Assembly (NCBI RefSeq): GCF_910592395.1
Contig: NC_088312.1
Location: 1,798,001-1,862,000, forward strand
DNA: 64,000 bases
Reading direction: 5' to 3'
From: Lineus longissimus
Lineage: Eukaryota; Nemertea; Pilidiophora; Heteronemertea; Lineidae
Position numbers and translations under genes: made by a program. The notes under the pieces are model-generated. The model saw nothing but the letters and a program-made list of their open reading frames with translations, was not told the origin of the DNA and made no database searches. Shown one piece after another: positions 1 to 11,716 of this stretch; position 1 is the stretch's first letter, and each line of letters begins with the position of its first letter.

Positions 1-400
1 AGCCTTGAAGACAAAGCTGCTGGTTCGCTCAATCGAGCTGCCTGGCCGTCGTCAAATTGCATTGAGCATGGCAAGCTGATGCCTTAAAAGTCTTATCGAC
101 TTATCTGAACAAAAATCAATAGAAATGAAAAGTTGAAGTTTCTCTGAGAGTTTCTCCACTTGCGGTTGGCCACGTCATCAAATTAACAGGATTCTGCAAT
201 TTATAACGACCCGTGCACCTTATGTTAGTCGTGCGCAATTATTTTTGACCAGCAAATTTAGGTAGTGCATTTTCATGAACATTGGTTTTCTTGAGGTTAT
301 TTCCGCGAGCCAGAATTTTATTTGACAAGCGAAATTGTCTTCGTGAAATTGTCTCTTTGATTTTCGTATTTAACTTTGTATCTGAAGAAAAGAAATCACC
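1..400. promoter_or_regulatory. 5' flank of UBE2J1
   Basis: This stretch lies upstream of the UBE2J1 start codon and must hold its 5' UTR and promoter. I see no TATA box or other clear element. The 83-residue antisense frame crossing the start codon (239-490) shows no family features. Confidence 0.35.
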
Positions 401-3400
401 ATGGCGGGAGCACAGTATAACATGAGAAATCCAGGTCAGATGACAGCGAATTTGTTTGGTGCAATATTCCCCAAAGGTGGTGTTTGTCATACTGTGGAGC
501 GATTTCTTACACTACAGATCTAATTTCGGACAAAACAATCGGATCATGATTCGAGATGGGCCTAAATGCTAATCTAATCTGCATATGGATTGGAAATTCT
601 TTTCAAAATCAAATTCTAAGAAAGAGGGAGGGGTAGAAATACTTTTAAGAGGGATGTACTGTGGGCGCGTGGCCTGCTGGTGGCGGGTGGCTGTTTGTTG
701 ACGGTGTTGTCTGGCGCGTTCAGTCGGCAGGAAGTAGCCGTAGTAGCGGAATATTTTGTAACCACTCGTCCATGCTCCACTGGATTAGTGCTAGATCATG
801 GATTTATGGCTTGAACTTGGTGTGATGGTAGCTTATGCCAAGGGAATATGCCAAATTTCTTCCAGAACGTACCATCTTCAATGCGTCGTAGACGTAGCAT
901 TTCATTTCGTTTGTAATGGTGCGGAGAAGACTGATGTATTTTACATCATTTTCAGCTGTCAAGAGATTGATGAAAGAAGCACAGGAATTGAAGGATCCAA
1001 CAGAACAATACTTTTGTCAGCCATTAGATGTAGGTACATGTATACGGTACAAGTTCCTTTCCGGAGGTTTATTGATACCGTTATAATTTCAAAGAATTAC
1101 ATCGTTATCACTAAACGTAATCACAGAGGCTATCACGTTTATCTAATACATTATTGATACATCTCTATTTAGTTTCCATAAATGTTATTCTTATTGTTTT
1201 GTCACATGTCCACACCAAAAATCTGAACAAGTTGAAGTGGCGGTAAAATAAGCCCAAACTATAGCCTAGTATAAGTGTCCTTTTGCAATTTTTTACCTGT
1301 AATATTTCATGATCCTCTTCTCTTGCAGGATAATCTTTTTGAATGGCACTTCACAATTCGTGGACCAGATGATTCAGATTTTGAGAGTGGTATCTATCAT
1401 GGCCGCATCATATTGCCTCCTGAATACCCGATGAAGCCCCCGAGTATCATTTTGCTGACGGTGAGTTATTAGGTCCATGCAATTGCATTACCGAAGCTTG
1501 TGCCACTTGATTCAACATTGTTTTTCAGCCTTGCTTTGGTTTTGTGACATACACTCACATAGATCCAGCCTCGCCGAGCTCTTTCATTTCATTTCTGAGC
1601 TCTTTCATATATTTTCTGCCAGATCGACAGGACAGAAAGTGTGATAAAAACACTTGTCAGTTCACTTTACCGATCATATTTTTCACTTACAGCCCAATGG
1701 GAGGTTTGAGTTGAATGCGAAGATCTGTTTGAGCATTTCTGGTCATCATCCTGAATCTTGGAGGCCATCTTGGTCAAGTAAGTTCAAGGAAACATCATGA
1801 GACAAGACCACAATTGATTTTTTAAGCCTTTTAGCAGTTAAATTGTCAATGTTTGACCGCGACGCATCAAAGAATGCGTCAAGTAGTGAAACTGAAATTC
1901 GGATATGATATACGGGTTTGTCTTGCGAGTAACTGGTGCGATTTAAAATGGTGATTGACCACGGAAATTTTTTTTTAAATTGACAAGTTTGACACAAGTG
2001 GACATTTTTACCCATTTCGGCCATTTTCACTCCAAATTTGAACCCCCCCCCCCCCCTATGGCCAGGTTGTCGAAATTCAAAATTATTTTTTTACCAAACA
2101 ATTTATTTATATCTGTAGACTTGCCACAGCAAATATTTTTTCAATACCTCTCCAAATATGTACTTGAGAGTAAAAAACATGCACTCGTCTAATAGATAGG
2201 CCTCGACCCTCCAACCTATGAATATTCATTAGTGGTCTTGTCTCTCATACCCATGTACACACGTGGGGCACTTGATGTGCAGTAGTAAGTTTAGTATGTA
2301 TAATTATCTGTACGGCACTTGCGGGATGACCTTAATACAAAGAAGAATAAACTAGAAAAGGTGATGTCCAATGAAATAATCTACATCATGTATCTGCTTC
2401 CAGTTCGGACAGCCATTTTGGCCATCATTGGTTTCATGCCAACGCATGGTAATGGGGCCATTGGATCACTTGATTATCCTGCTGAGGAAAGGAAGAAATT
2501 GGCAAGAAGGTATGAGCAAAACAGAAACTGGTCTGGTCTGCTTTTCCTAGTGTCTGTTTTCCTAAATATTCTGGAGGAATTCCTTTAAAGACCCTAGAGG
2601 GTACCAGATGTATTCAAAAGAAACATCTTGTGCATTTGCTAATAATCCTGGCCGAATGAGTGTATTGTTGACCAGAGCTGAAAATGCAAAGGTCTAGATC
2701 AAGTTGGTTCTTAACCGAAAGTTCTTGCTTACATACCATGATTAACCATGAAGATGTTTATCAATCTTCCAATTCAATTCTTGGTTATTTTCAGATCACA
2801 AGAATGGAAGTGTCAGCAGTGTGGTAGCATAAAAAATCTACTGAAACCTGTTACCGAAGCTTCTAAAGAGACACAGAGAGAAGCCCAGGAATTGGCCTCA
2901 CAAATATCGTTCAAGGTAACAGCAAATATTTGTATTCTACATTGCAGTGTTTCTTTTATGTGCTGCTGAACACAGTTCAATTGGCTCTCTTGCATGGATC
3001 ATTCGTGGTTTTAGATAGCAAGAAGTGAAGCATCTGTTGAGTTTCAATTTGCTTATGGACAAAGACCAAAAAGGTTCATGGAGCCAGATGTACTGTTCCA
3101 CTATTGCTGAACTGTCAGCATAGCTGTGCAGTGAACATGTGAACGTCTCCACTTGGATGGGTGAAATTACATGCAAAGAAGGCATGTGAATATCCACATT
3201 GTCTTGTTAGTGGTAAATAGGTAAACATTGAAGTGGGTTTACCTTAACTGTATGCTATTCTTTATCATTCCTTGTAGGCTGAGGGGGAGAAGAAGAAAGA
3301 TGTGACGCCCTCACCAGAAGAAAAGGAGAACTCACAGTCTACAGCACAGACAATGCCATCATCCACAAGACAGTCAGCTGCACCAGGCTATCCCCCATTT

Positions 3401-4198
3401 GCTTATCCCCAAAATATGATGTTTCCTCCAGTTCAAGGGATGCCCCAATTTCCACAGACAACGCAGGCTATCCAAGGACCAGTGCCACAATGTCCTCAGA
3501 TGCCATTCCATTACCCATTTGGGCAGATGCCTATGATGGGGATGTACCCTGGTCAGGTCCCCACGAGTAACCAAGGACAATTGCCAACTTGGCCTCAAGG
3601 AGTTCCTTTCAATCCTTTCATGCCGTTTATGCCTTATATGCCACCAACAACTGGTGGTCCATATTCGTTTCCAGGGATGCCTCCTGGAATGGGTATGCCG
3701 CCTGGGATGGGCATGCCCCCTGGAATGGGTATGCCGCCTGGGATGGGCATGCCCCCTGGAATGGGTATACAGGCTGGTATGCCGAATCAATTTATGCCAC
3801 CAGTGCAGCCTGGTGCAACGGCTGAATCTTCAAGAGCACAGACTACAACTCCCAGTGCAGGTGCCATCCAGAGACCAGTTGCTTCTCAGTCAGTTTCAAA
3901 TGTGTCATCTGCGCCTAGCTCCATATCTGCTCCGAGTTCACCCATCACCTCTGCCCCAGCCATATCCACAACAGACTCTGAGCTCCGACAAAGAAGTGTT
4001 AGACAGGTGCCCCAAGCAGAAGAGACGCCTGAAGCCATCAGAAATATGCAATATGCTGAGCTCCATGCTGAAGTGCAGCAGCCTCCCTTGATTGACACTT
4101 TCTCTTTTATCGTGTTCATACTGTGTAGTATTGGTATAGCACTGCTAACAATGAGACGACTGGGATTATTTGATGCATTACTTGATGAATTTCAATGA
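401..4198 (+). CDS. UBE2J1: Ubiquitin-conjugating enzyme E2 J1 (UBC6e type), 7 exons, 490 aa
   Basis: Exons are 401-434, 956-1029, 1329-1460, 1693-1777, 2404-2509, 2795-2915 and 3278-4198; all junctions are GT-AG and the phases close to 490 codons. The protein is the tail-anchored ER-membrane E2 that passes ubiquitin to substrates in ER-associated degradation. The UBC fold covers about residues 8-150: DNLFEWHFTIRGP, YHGRIILPPEYPMKPPS, then ICLSISGHHPESW with the catalytic Cys at residue 92. A CxxC pair (KCQQCGS) follows, as in vertebrate J1. Exon 7 gives a long Pro/Met/Gln-rich linker with five PPGMGM units. One hydrophobic helix at about 459-475 (FSFIVFILCSIGIALLT) lies near the C-terminus, followed by a short lumenal tail. 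The start ATG follows CACC and opens MAGAQYNMRNPAVKRL, which aligns with the family N-terminus. The linker is longer than in mammals. Domain order and the tail anchor make this J1 or a J-family equivalent with high certainty. Confidence 0.95.
3677..3766 (+). repeat. 18-bp coding tandem repeat (5 copies) in UBE2J1
   Basis: Five consecutive 18-bp units encode MPPGMG-type hexapeptides. The copies alternate between two sequence variants, so the real repeating block is 36 bp. This suggests recent expansion by a two-unit step. Two of the three forward frames and one antisense frame stay open across it, which creates long spurious reading frames. Confidence 0.9.
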
Positions 4199-5862
4199 AT
4201 CTGATGGTGCTTGGACACAAATAACTTATTTTCTTCAAGAATTTGAATGCGATTTTTGAATTTGTGTATGGGATTTGGATCTTGAACTTACAACAAAATA
4301 ATTATTGTATTTTTGTCAGTATGTGTATGTGCTCCTAGAGATATTGACTAAATTTTTGGATCATCTATGTTGAACTTGTGGCCCCTATGAAATGTATGAC
4401 TGTGTTAGTGCCTCCGTTCTCCAGCTTTGCATTGCAAATATACATGTACTTATGTCAGAAAATTTAGGTTACTGTCTAGGTGCAAAGGTAGCATCTGACC
4501 TTGTTGATAATAAAGCTGGATGGGTTGCACATGGGGAAAATCATATTGGAGAAGTATCACATGATGAAATTACCTTGTATAAAGTACATCATGTATAATA
4601 TATACTGATAGGTTACAATATCATGTACATATTCAGTAAATATTGGTGTGGATTGGTTAAGGGTGACTGACAGTATTCTTACATTCGAAACTGTAAACTT
4701 GTTTGGGATAAGACATGTCTTCTCTGACACTGGGCTACAGTGGAGTACATTCTGAGTGTGAAAAGACATTTTGTAGGCCACATCAAAACTGAGTGATGAA
4801 GGTGCCAAAGCTTTTATACAGAGAAATTATGGGCTCCTGTGAATTCCTGAAAAGGGTTTGATTTTGGAAGCCTAAAATGTGATTTTCTGGTGTCTGAGCC
4901 AAAAATGCCTCCCATGCAGAGGAACTAATGTGTTTGCTATTTCTTATTCAAAGCTTTTCTGTGATGTATTTGTAAACTTTAGTGTGTTGCGCTGTTAAGG
5001 CCTGGTTCCCTTTTTCCACTAAGTAGTTTTTGCAGGCACTGGTGTACATGCAGTCCCTGGATGAAGTAAAACATGGTTGGTATAACTGTACTTAATGATT
5101 ACTGTGGTGCCTAACTGACCAATATCATTATTCTCCCTGAAGTTGTTGTTGTCTTACTCTTGTGTGCATTATCCTCATTCTGTGACTCTTATGGAGACTG
5201 CATCTCCATATTCCTTTGTTCAGTCATAAAAAAGTTGTAATAGACTTATGTCATATTCATTCTTCTGTACTAAGTGTTATTTATGTCCCTTGTCAAACTG
5301 TCTCATGATGTCTTCCACCTCCACAACCAATCCAGAAGAACATCACTTATGTTTTATCAGAATAGCCTATTGTTCGGTCAATAGGAGGATGAGGAGGGGA
5401 CGTCACTTCCTCACTGACTGAATAGGCTTTAGATGCCCATTATGCCCATAACTTTCCCAAGGGAACCTCCCATATTAAAAACATTACAAGTACTGGTATA
5501 ATGTGAACCCTGCTTTTGACCAGTATATTCCAGGAAAAATGCTTGTTGTAACTCGAGACGGAACGTGGAAGGGAATCATATATGATGATATGCCATCAAC
5601 CGTCTTCCTCACAACCTAGAGGATGAGCACGATCACAACCGATCTGATCACAGGCACTTTTGAATAAGAGTACACCCCCTACTGACAATACATGTGTATA
5701 TCACAACTACGTGTTGTCAGCCCTTGGGAAAAATCTGTCTCAATTTCACCCATCCTCCAAGCGTCGTCTGTGGTGATCATCGTTGTCAAGCCTCACTCGA
5801 CCTACTAGTAGTGTTAACATCCCACCGTATACTTACTTTGTCGGTTATATCGCACTCGTCAT
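4199..5862. other. UBE2J1 3' UTR and intergenic DNA
   Basis: AT-rich DNA follows the UBE2J1 stop. A polyadenylation signal AATAAA at 4509-4514 is a plausible 3' end, giving a 3' UTR of about 320 bases. Beyond it I see no gene or element. Confidence 0.4.
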
Positions 5863-6244
5863 AATGTCGTCTCCAAGTCTCTTGAAAAGACTGTTTAGTT
5901 TGAGTCTTCTGTGCTTTGAAGGCACTGCAGTTGCCTGTACCAAGACAGGAGACGGACAAAATACCGCGATGGCTTTCATGATTTTAGGCCAAACTCTGGT
6001 CCCTGAAGTTGCCGTTAGGCTGCTTGTAGGGGGATTTCTGCTCAGGCATCATGCTGGAGCAGTCCTTCTGAGACGCTTTAAAGGACCACAATATACAATA
6101 TTGGTTCTAGTTCTTCGATTTGCCGCTAGGGTTACTTTTTCCAGGGGGACATTTTCTACTTCTACACTGGTCCTTGGTAAGTTGGTCTCTCAGGAGTCAG
6201 CAATGAAGCAAAACACATTTGTTATTGTCTCTCCGGGGTTATGA
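5863..6244 (+). other. Open reading frame of uncertain status (127 aa)
   Basis: From the ATG at 5863 (MSSPSLLKRLFSLSL) the frame stays open for 127 codons of strongly hydrophobic, leucine-rich sequence. A good splice-donor match (GGTAAGT) lies near 6177. The opposite strand is also almost open, with one internal TGA in a basic frame, so the coding strand cannot be decided. It lies between convergent UBE2J1 and APEX1. I recognise no domain. It could be an orphan exon, a decayed element or chance. Confidence 0.2.
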
Positions 6245-6297
6245 CGGAATCCAAAGTGAATTTTTTTAAAAACAAAGCAAGTTTTGTGCTACAACTT

Positions 6298-6303
6298 TTT
6301 ATT
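6298..6303 (-). other. Polyadenylation signal of APEX1
   Basis: AATAAA on the minus strand (TTTATT on plus) lies about 480 bases past the APEX1 stop codon and is the first canonical signal I noticed. Confidence 0.5.
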
Positions 6304-6780
6304 ATTAAAACAGATAGAAAAAAATATACAAAAAAAATCATTGACAACATCAATATATCTGTTGTTGGGCAGTTCTGGTTTCTCTTTTTGCAGTTGATTG
6401 ATTGAAGTCAAGTGCTATTGCAAATCTTGTAAATAAAGTGAACACTCTCACCTAGAGGAAAATATTTCTTATGATCTATTAAATCCAGTTTAAAGTACCA
6501 AATAGATTTGATCTAAAAAAAACTGAAATCCTATAAAACTGCTCGCTATATCTGAAGGTATTGAATTCTAGTTTCCATACCAGGCAAATTTGAGATTTAA
6601 GGAGAAGCATTGTCTTTGCTATAAGCTTCAAACTTGCCTTCTGCAAGTCATCGTATAATCTTAATGAGTCTGTCGTTGGGTTCAGAGTTCAGCCATGCAA
6701 CAATATCAACATTCACAGGAAGTGAAGTCCAGCCTTATTCTAGGTTTCAACCTCCACAGCAATATCATCATGAAGGTTTA

Positions 6781-9574
6781 CTACATTGCCAGGAGACAGA
6801 CAATGGGGCAGTGGTCACTTCCCATTACATCTGACCTGATCAAGCTGTCACACAGATTGGGCACCAGACGCTTCGAGATGACAAAATAGTCCAATCGCCT
6901 GAAACAAAACGAACACGTGTGAGAATTTTGATCATATCAACAGCATACCAGAACACACACGCAGAAATCTCCGTAGACAAGTAAGTATCCTAGTTTAAGC
7001 AAGCAGCTTAGAGAAATCTGAAAAAAGGTGGAGGCAAGGGTCTCCATGTGATTGACATGATAACCAAAAGGTCAAGGACAAAAGTCAGTATACTGGTAAC
7101 CTGCTGTACAGTTTCAATACAAAACAAGTCATCTGGAATACATACCATCCTACATTCTTCCCTCTTGCATTACCCATGTACGTCCAAAAGGAATAAGCAC
7201 CAGTCTTGTCAGGATAGAGATGACGGAAAGAGTCCACAAAATCATTTTCTTCCAGAAGAGTTGTGAATCCATCGCGCTCCTCCTTGGTAAATCCAGCAGA
7301 CTTTTTGTTCGATTTTGGGTTGGCAATATCTGAAATGATAAGAAGGGAAGATGTCTCACTTGGAGGAAAGGACATCACTTCACCTGCTTTAAAACAAGTG
7401 AGACAAGTTTACCACAAGAACGACATTAATCTGTCTTCCCCTTTTATACATGTAGAGCTAATAATGTCCTTGTTGACACTCAGCTCTCAACTCAATATAT
7501 TTTTAAAGGGACAAATTACTGGGGATAGCTTTGGTGTTTAGGGAAGGAAACTCTTATAGACAGTTATAAACACTCACCAATTTCACTGTGGGCAACATTG
7601 AGATCGCCACACATCACAACAGGTTTCGTCTCATCTAATTTCTTAAGATAATTTCTGAAGTCCACATCCCATTCTTCAGATCTGTATTTCAGCCGCACGA
7701 GACCTCGACCTGCATTTGGAACATCTGTAAGCAAATAAAAACACTTCTGTTACCATCAATGAATTTCACTTGAATTCACTTGAATAACTGAATAATGACG
7801 CACCAGGTGTTTTCAGACAATTTCCAGTCAAAGAGAGCAGACATGTTTTGCTTCAAAATAAATTCTATGTCAGAAATTGATGACGTCAAATATTGGATTT
7901 CACGTTTTGCAATGCAACTCATGGTACTTACAACTTGTAACATAGTAAAACTTTTCATATTCAGCTGTTATTGTTCTCCCTTCATCATCATGCTTCTCAA
8001 TCCCGATACCAAACCTGACGCTTAATGGCTTGACTTTTGATAACAACCCTGTGCCAGCATAACCCTCCTTTTCTGCCGAGGACCAATAGCTGTGGTATCC
8101 CTCAATGTTACAAACAGCTGGAATTTTCTCTTCATTACACTTCGTTTCCTGGAAGCCAATGATATCTGGCTCTTCTACTTTGATATAGTTGTAGCCTTCT
8201 TTCTGCAAATCAAAAAATATATCATTTCTGATTTGTTATGGTGGTCATAAAATAAGTATTATGCATGTGGAGAGCCGATGCACCAAATGAGCATTGGCTC
8301 TGGCTGATAGATGCAGGTGGCCATATGAGTAGGTCATACAGACTAGCCACTGTCACAGTTTCCCATGTGCATTACAGCCTAAAATAAGAGGCAGCCTTTT
8401 GGTCATGCCATGGTGGCTGTTCACTTGAATCAATTCTCACTCCTTTTGCATGGGATAAATTAGGTCTATAGCACAGGATCATCACACAATTCATGATAAC
8501 AAGCCATCCACCAAAATTGTGACAATCACAAGGAAAACAGTCACTAGAGGAAGTGGTGGCAGAGACAGGGGATCGCTTTGAACAACAGTCTTATTCTTTT
8601 TTGTCACTCCTATGGATAGCCTTACCTCAACCCATGCTCTTATCCCATTGATATTCCAGGAAGCTATTTTGAGATTCCACTTCTTCCCATCTTCGGTTTT
8701 TGCATCTGAGGCCAAACTTGCAGCATCGACATCAGGAATCTTTTCCCTTCCCTGCAAAGTTTGCAACATACAATTTAGAAATCCCAACCAAATTCTGAAG
8801 GGACCTGCTATCAAGAATGAATGAAGACCGGAATGTGGAAGAAGTACATCTCGGCCTTATTAAGCAGTGTTCTGTTCATGGAAATCACACTCAGGTAGTT
8901 TTGTATTGATACATCCGATAAGAACATCTTGCCTACACATTTTCTCATTGACTTACATTGCCCTTTGGCTTAGCTTGTTTCTTTGCAGGTTCATCACCAT
9001 CAGCTGCTGCAGACTGAAAATAGAAATAGACTTACTAAGAAACTAAGTAAAAGTAATCTTAAGTAAAAGTAATCGGACTCAGACTCTTGGACTCGGAGTC
9101 GGTTGGACTTGCATGCTAAAAGTTTTGGTTTACTCCTGAGTACATGTATGAATGGCATGCTATAGGCCCATAGGCCTACGCGATACATATCATGTATTAC
9201 GGATCACGATATGGGCATGGCCCCATGGCCATGCCCATATCTCTAGACTCTGGCTGATAGATGGGCAGGGGCATGGCCTCTCTTACTTCTTTCTTCCACA
9301 CTCGGACAGAGTCATCATTGACTGTTGATAGTATAGTGATGCTTCGGCCAAGGAGGGGGGAGTCCACGCAAGCTACTCATGTTACTCATGGGCCTAGCTA
9401 AAGAGATGAGGCATTCTCAGCGAGTCAGTCTCGGCGTCAGTACAGTAGAGTAACTGCTAAACCGAGTGTCTGTCAGTCAGTAGTGAGATGAAGTACCCGT
9501 GAGATGAGACTGCATGAGCGAGAGGGGGTTCTTCAGACGTGATGGTCAAAACTCACCTTGCGTTTTGGAGGCAT
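6781..9574 (-). CDS. APEX1: AP endonuclease 1 (exonuclease III family), 7 exons, 306 aa
   Basis: In transcript order the exons are 9574-9557, 9013-8957, 8751-8626, 8202-7932, 7724-7578, 7329-7146 and 6898-6781; phases close to 306 codons. The enzyme cleaves the DNA backbone 5' to abasic sites in base-excision repair in the nucleus. The N-terminus is short and Lys-rich (MPPKRK, then [10 protein letters not shown]), which looks like a nuclear signal. Catalytic features of the Mg-dependent fold are all present: [10 protein letters not shown] (Asn58), QETKC (Glu86), SYVPNAGRG (Tyr158), CGDLNVAH (Asp198, Asn200) and GSDHCP (Asp296, His297). The position matching human redox Cys65 is Ala55, and human Asp70 is Asn60. 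Length is close to the 318 aa of human APE1. It is convergent with UBE2J1. Identification is secure. Confidence 0.96.
9208..9241. repeat. 34-bp near-perfect palindrome in APEX1 intron 1
   Basis: Two 15-bp arms (GATATGGGCATGGCC and its reverse complement) are separated by CCAT. It could form a tight hairpin or be a cruciform or dimer-protein site. The surrounding intron also has short direct repeats of AAGTAAAAGTAATC (about 9045-9075). Confidence 0.8.
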
Positions 9575-9988
9575 AGTAACAGAATACGATAGATGTAAGT
9601 GACGTAGAAATGGATCAGGTCTGATGACTTGTGGTTGGAGTTGGAACAAAGACGTCAAAAGAAGAACGCGAGAACGCCGAACAATGGAAACTGACATGTG
9701 CAATACAAAAGATTTTAAGCCGGTCTGTCGCTTAAGCTAATTAAAACAGTGATGTTTAATATCGAATCAATCTTGAATATTGCATATTGCATATTGTCAT
9801 AGTTTTGAAACGTAAGAAAATTACAATATGCATTTTTGACTTTGTACCCTGAATAAGTGGATTATGACTTTTGAACACCTACTTCCCCGGTTTTCCCGAT
9901 AGTGGCGCCACTGTCTAATCGTAAAAAATGGGAAGACCCAATCAGTCTTCGGTCCGTCTGTCGAAGGTCAAGTGCGTGAGGTCTCATT
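9575..9988. promoter_or_regulatory. APEX1 5' flank
   Basis: This is the DNA upstream of the APEX1 ATG and should contain its promoter and 5' UTR. No TATA box or clear initiator is seen. The only repetition noted is a short run of ATTGCATATTGCATATTG near 9777. Confidence 0.35.
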
Positions 9989-10529
9989 AGGGAGTTTTTT
10001 TTGTGTCCATGTGCGGCCGTAGTTCCTCAAAAAATCATTGATTTCTTGGTCCTCACAGTATGCCAGTGTTGATTTAGCAGTTGTTTTGGCAAAGATATAT
10101 TTTGGGGAGTTTCTGAACCCTGTAGCGCTACTCAATAGGCGGCTATTAACGAGAAACTACGCATTTTACTGTTGTTGCCGACGTATGTGTACACTGAACT
10201 TGGGATGCGCTTATGATTTATTCTAAATTAAAGAACTAAAATGCTCGATTTAACATCCTGCAGAATCAGGGGGGATTGGGCGTTTCCAGTGATATACGAC
10301 ACAAATGGGTTGTCCTCATGCAATCACATTGGAAACGCATTTTAAAATAGATGTTACGTCCTGTTAGTGGGGCACGTCATCATCGCGTACATTCGCGAAA
10401 AACTCCCTAAGAGACCAAAGACCAACCACCGTGTTCGATTACTGGCGCCGCGCTTGCGCGAGTAAGCGCCAGTGGGTTCTTTTTTGGTACTGGCGCCTTA
10501 TAGGTCGACATGAGCGACCCTGCGAGCCA

Positions 10530-11300
10530 TCTGGAAACACGGTGGAGCAGCCAGGACTGTCGGCCTGGCTGTGACTGTCTCGTCTCTCTCACCATGTTGA
10601 CAACTTGGCAAAGCAGCAACGACTGATTTGGCTTGACTGTACGACCATCCATCTCTCTCACCTTGTCAACACGGTCGAGCAGCCAGGACTGATTAGGCCT
10701 GGCTGTGACCGTCTCATCTCTCTCACCATATCCGACTTGGCAGAGCAGCCAAGACTGATGTGGCCTGGTTGTGACTATCTCATCTCTCTCATCATGTTGT
10801 CAACACGCAGCCAGGACTGTTCTGACTGGCTGTGGCCGTCTCATCTCTCTCATCATGCTGTCAACACGGTCGGGCAGCCAGGAATGATCCGACCTGGCTG
10901 TGACTGTCTCATCTCTCTCACCATGCTGTCAACACGGTGGTGTAGCAAGGGCTGATTCGGCCTGGCTGTGACGACCGTCTCATCTCTCTCATCATGTTGC
11001 AAACACGGTGGAGCAACCAGGACTGATTTGGCCTGGCTGTGACCGTCTCATCTCTCTCATCATGTTGCCAACACGGTGGAGCAGCAAAGTCTGATTTGGC
11101 CTGGCTGCGACCGTCTCATCTCTCTCACCATGTTGGCAACACGGTGGAGCAGCCAGGACTGATTTGGTCTGGCTGTGACCGTCTCATCTCTCTCACCACG
11201 TTGGCGACACGGTGGAGCAGCTAGAACAGATTCGGCCTGGCCGTGACCGTCTCATCTCTCTCGTCATGTTGTCCACACGGTGGAACAGGAACGACTGATT
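10530..11300. repeat. 68-bp minisatellite, about 11 copies
   Basis: Each unit contains CTCATCTCTCTCACCATGTT, then CAACACGGTGGAGCAGCCAG, then GACTGATTTGGCCTGGCTGT. Adjacent GACTGATT landmarks at about 10621 and 10689 lie 68 bp apart. Copies differ by scattered substitutions and small indels. Frames crossing it are repeat translations, not genes. Confidence 0.9.
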
Positions 11301-11613
11301 TATGGAGACAATGTAACTTTTCAAATCTTGATGCATGAGAAATTCCTTTAATATATCTACTATGACATCTTCTCTGATATACTTCCAAATATCATACCAT
11401 AGAAGAGGTATCATTACAAGAAAATATCAAAATGACTAAAATGTAAACCATGGGAAATTTTAAACTTTTTTGAAATATATTCTGACCCCAACTTCCATTT
11501 CAGCCCAGAGCTCGTTTATCTTGGACCATCACACTTGGTCCCCGTATCTTGGTCCAGCACACTTGTTCCCCAATGTGGGGTCTACCAGTTTTCCCAAATC
11601 CCTCGAAAGGCCA

Positions 11614-11685
11614 ACGTGAACGCTTATCTCATTCTTCGACCCCATGAAAACGATGTCGAACATTGGGGGAGATAGGCGTTCACGT
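11614..11685. repeat. 17-bp-arm hairpin right of the minisatellite
   Basis: ACGTGAACGCTTATCTC at 11614-11630 pairs with GAGATAGGCGTTCACGT at 11669-11685, with one mismatch and a 38-base loop. It lies just inside the AAAACTCCCT end motif, so it is probably a subterminal part of that element. Confidence 0.65.
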
Positions 11686-11716
11686 TAACGTTTCGCGGGC
11701 TTTGCGAAAACTCCCT

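Larger units (their letters stand above)
9989..11716. mobile_element. Candidate composite inverted-repeat element
   Basis: The motif AGGGAGTTTTTT at 9989 is repeated inverted as GCGAAAAACTCCCTAA ending near 10410, and again as GCGAAAACTCCCTAA ending near 11718. Either one element of about 1.7 kb holds the minisatellite, or a 420-bp element (9989-10408) is followed by a second piece sharing its right end. No transposase frame is seen inside, so it would be non-autonomous. Boundaries and target duplications are uncertain. Confidence 0.4.

Noticed and set aside
1746-2192. Frames around UBE2J1 intron 4
   Set aside because: Intron sequence with a poly-C run; the conserved exon borders at 1777 and 2404 exclude it.
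3374-4119. Antisense and alternate forward frames inside UBE2J1 exon 7
   Set aside because: They are shadows of the Pro/Met-rich coding repeat, which lacks stops in several frames.
10605-11224. Plus-strand frames across the 68-bp array
   Set aside because: Translations of the minisatellite.
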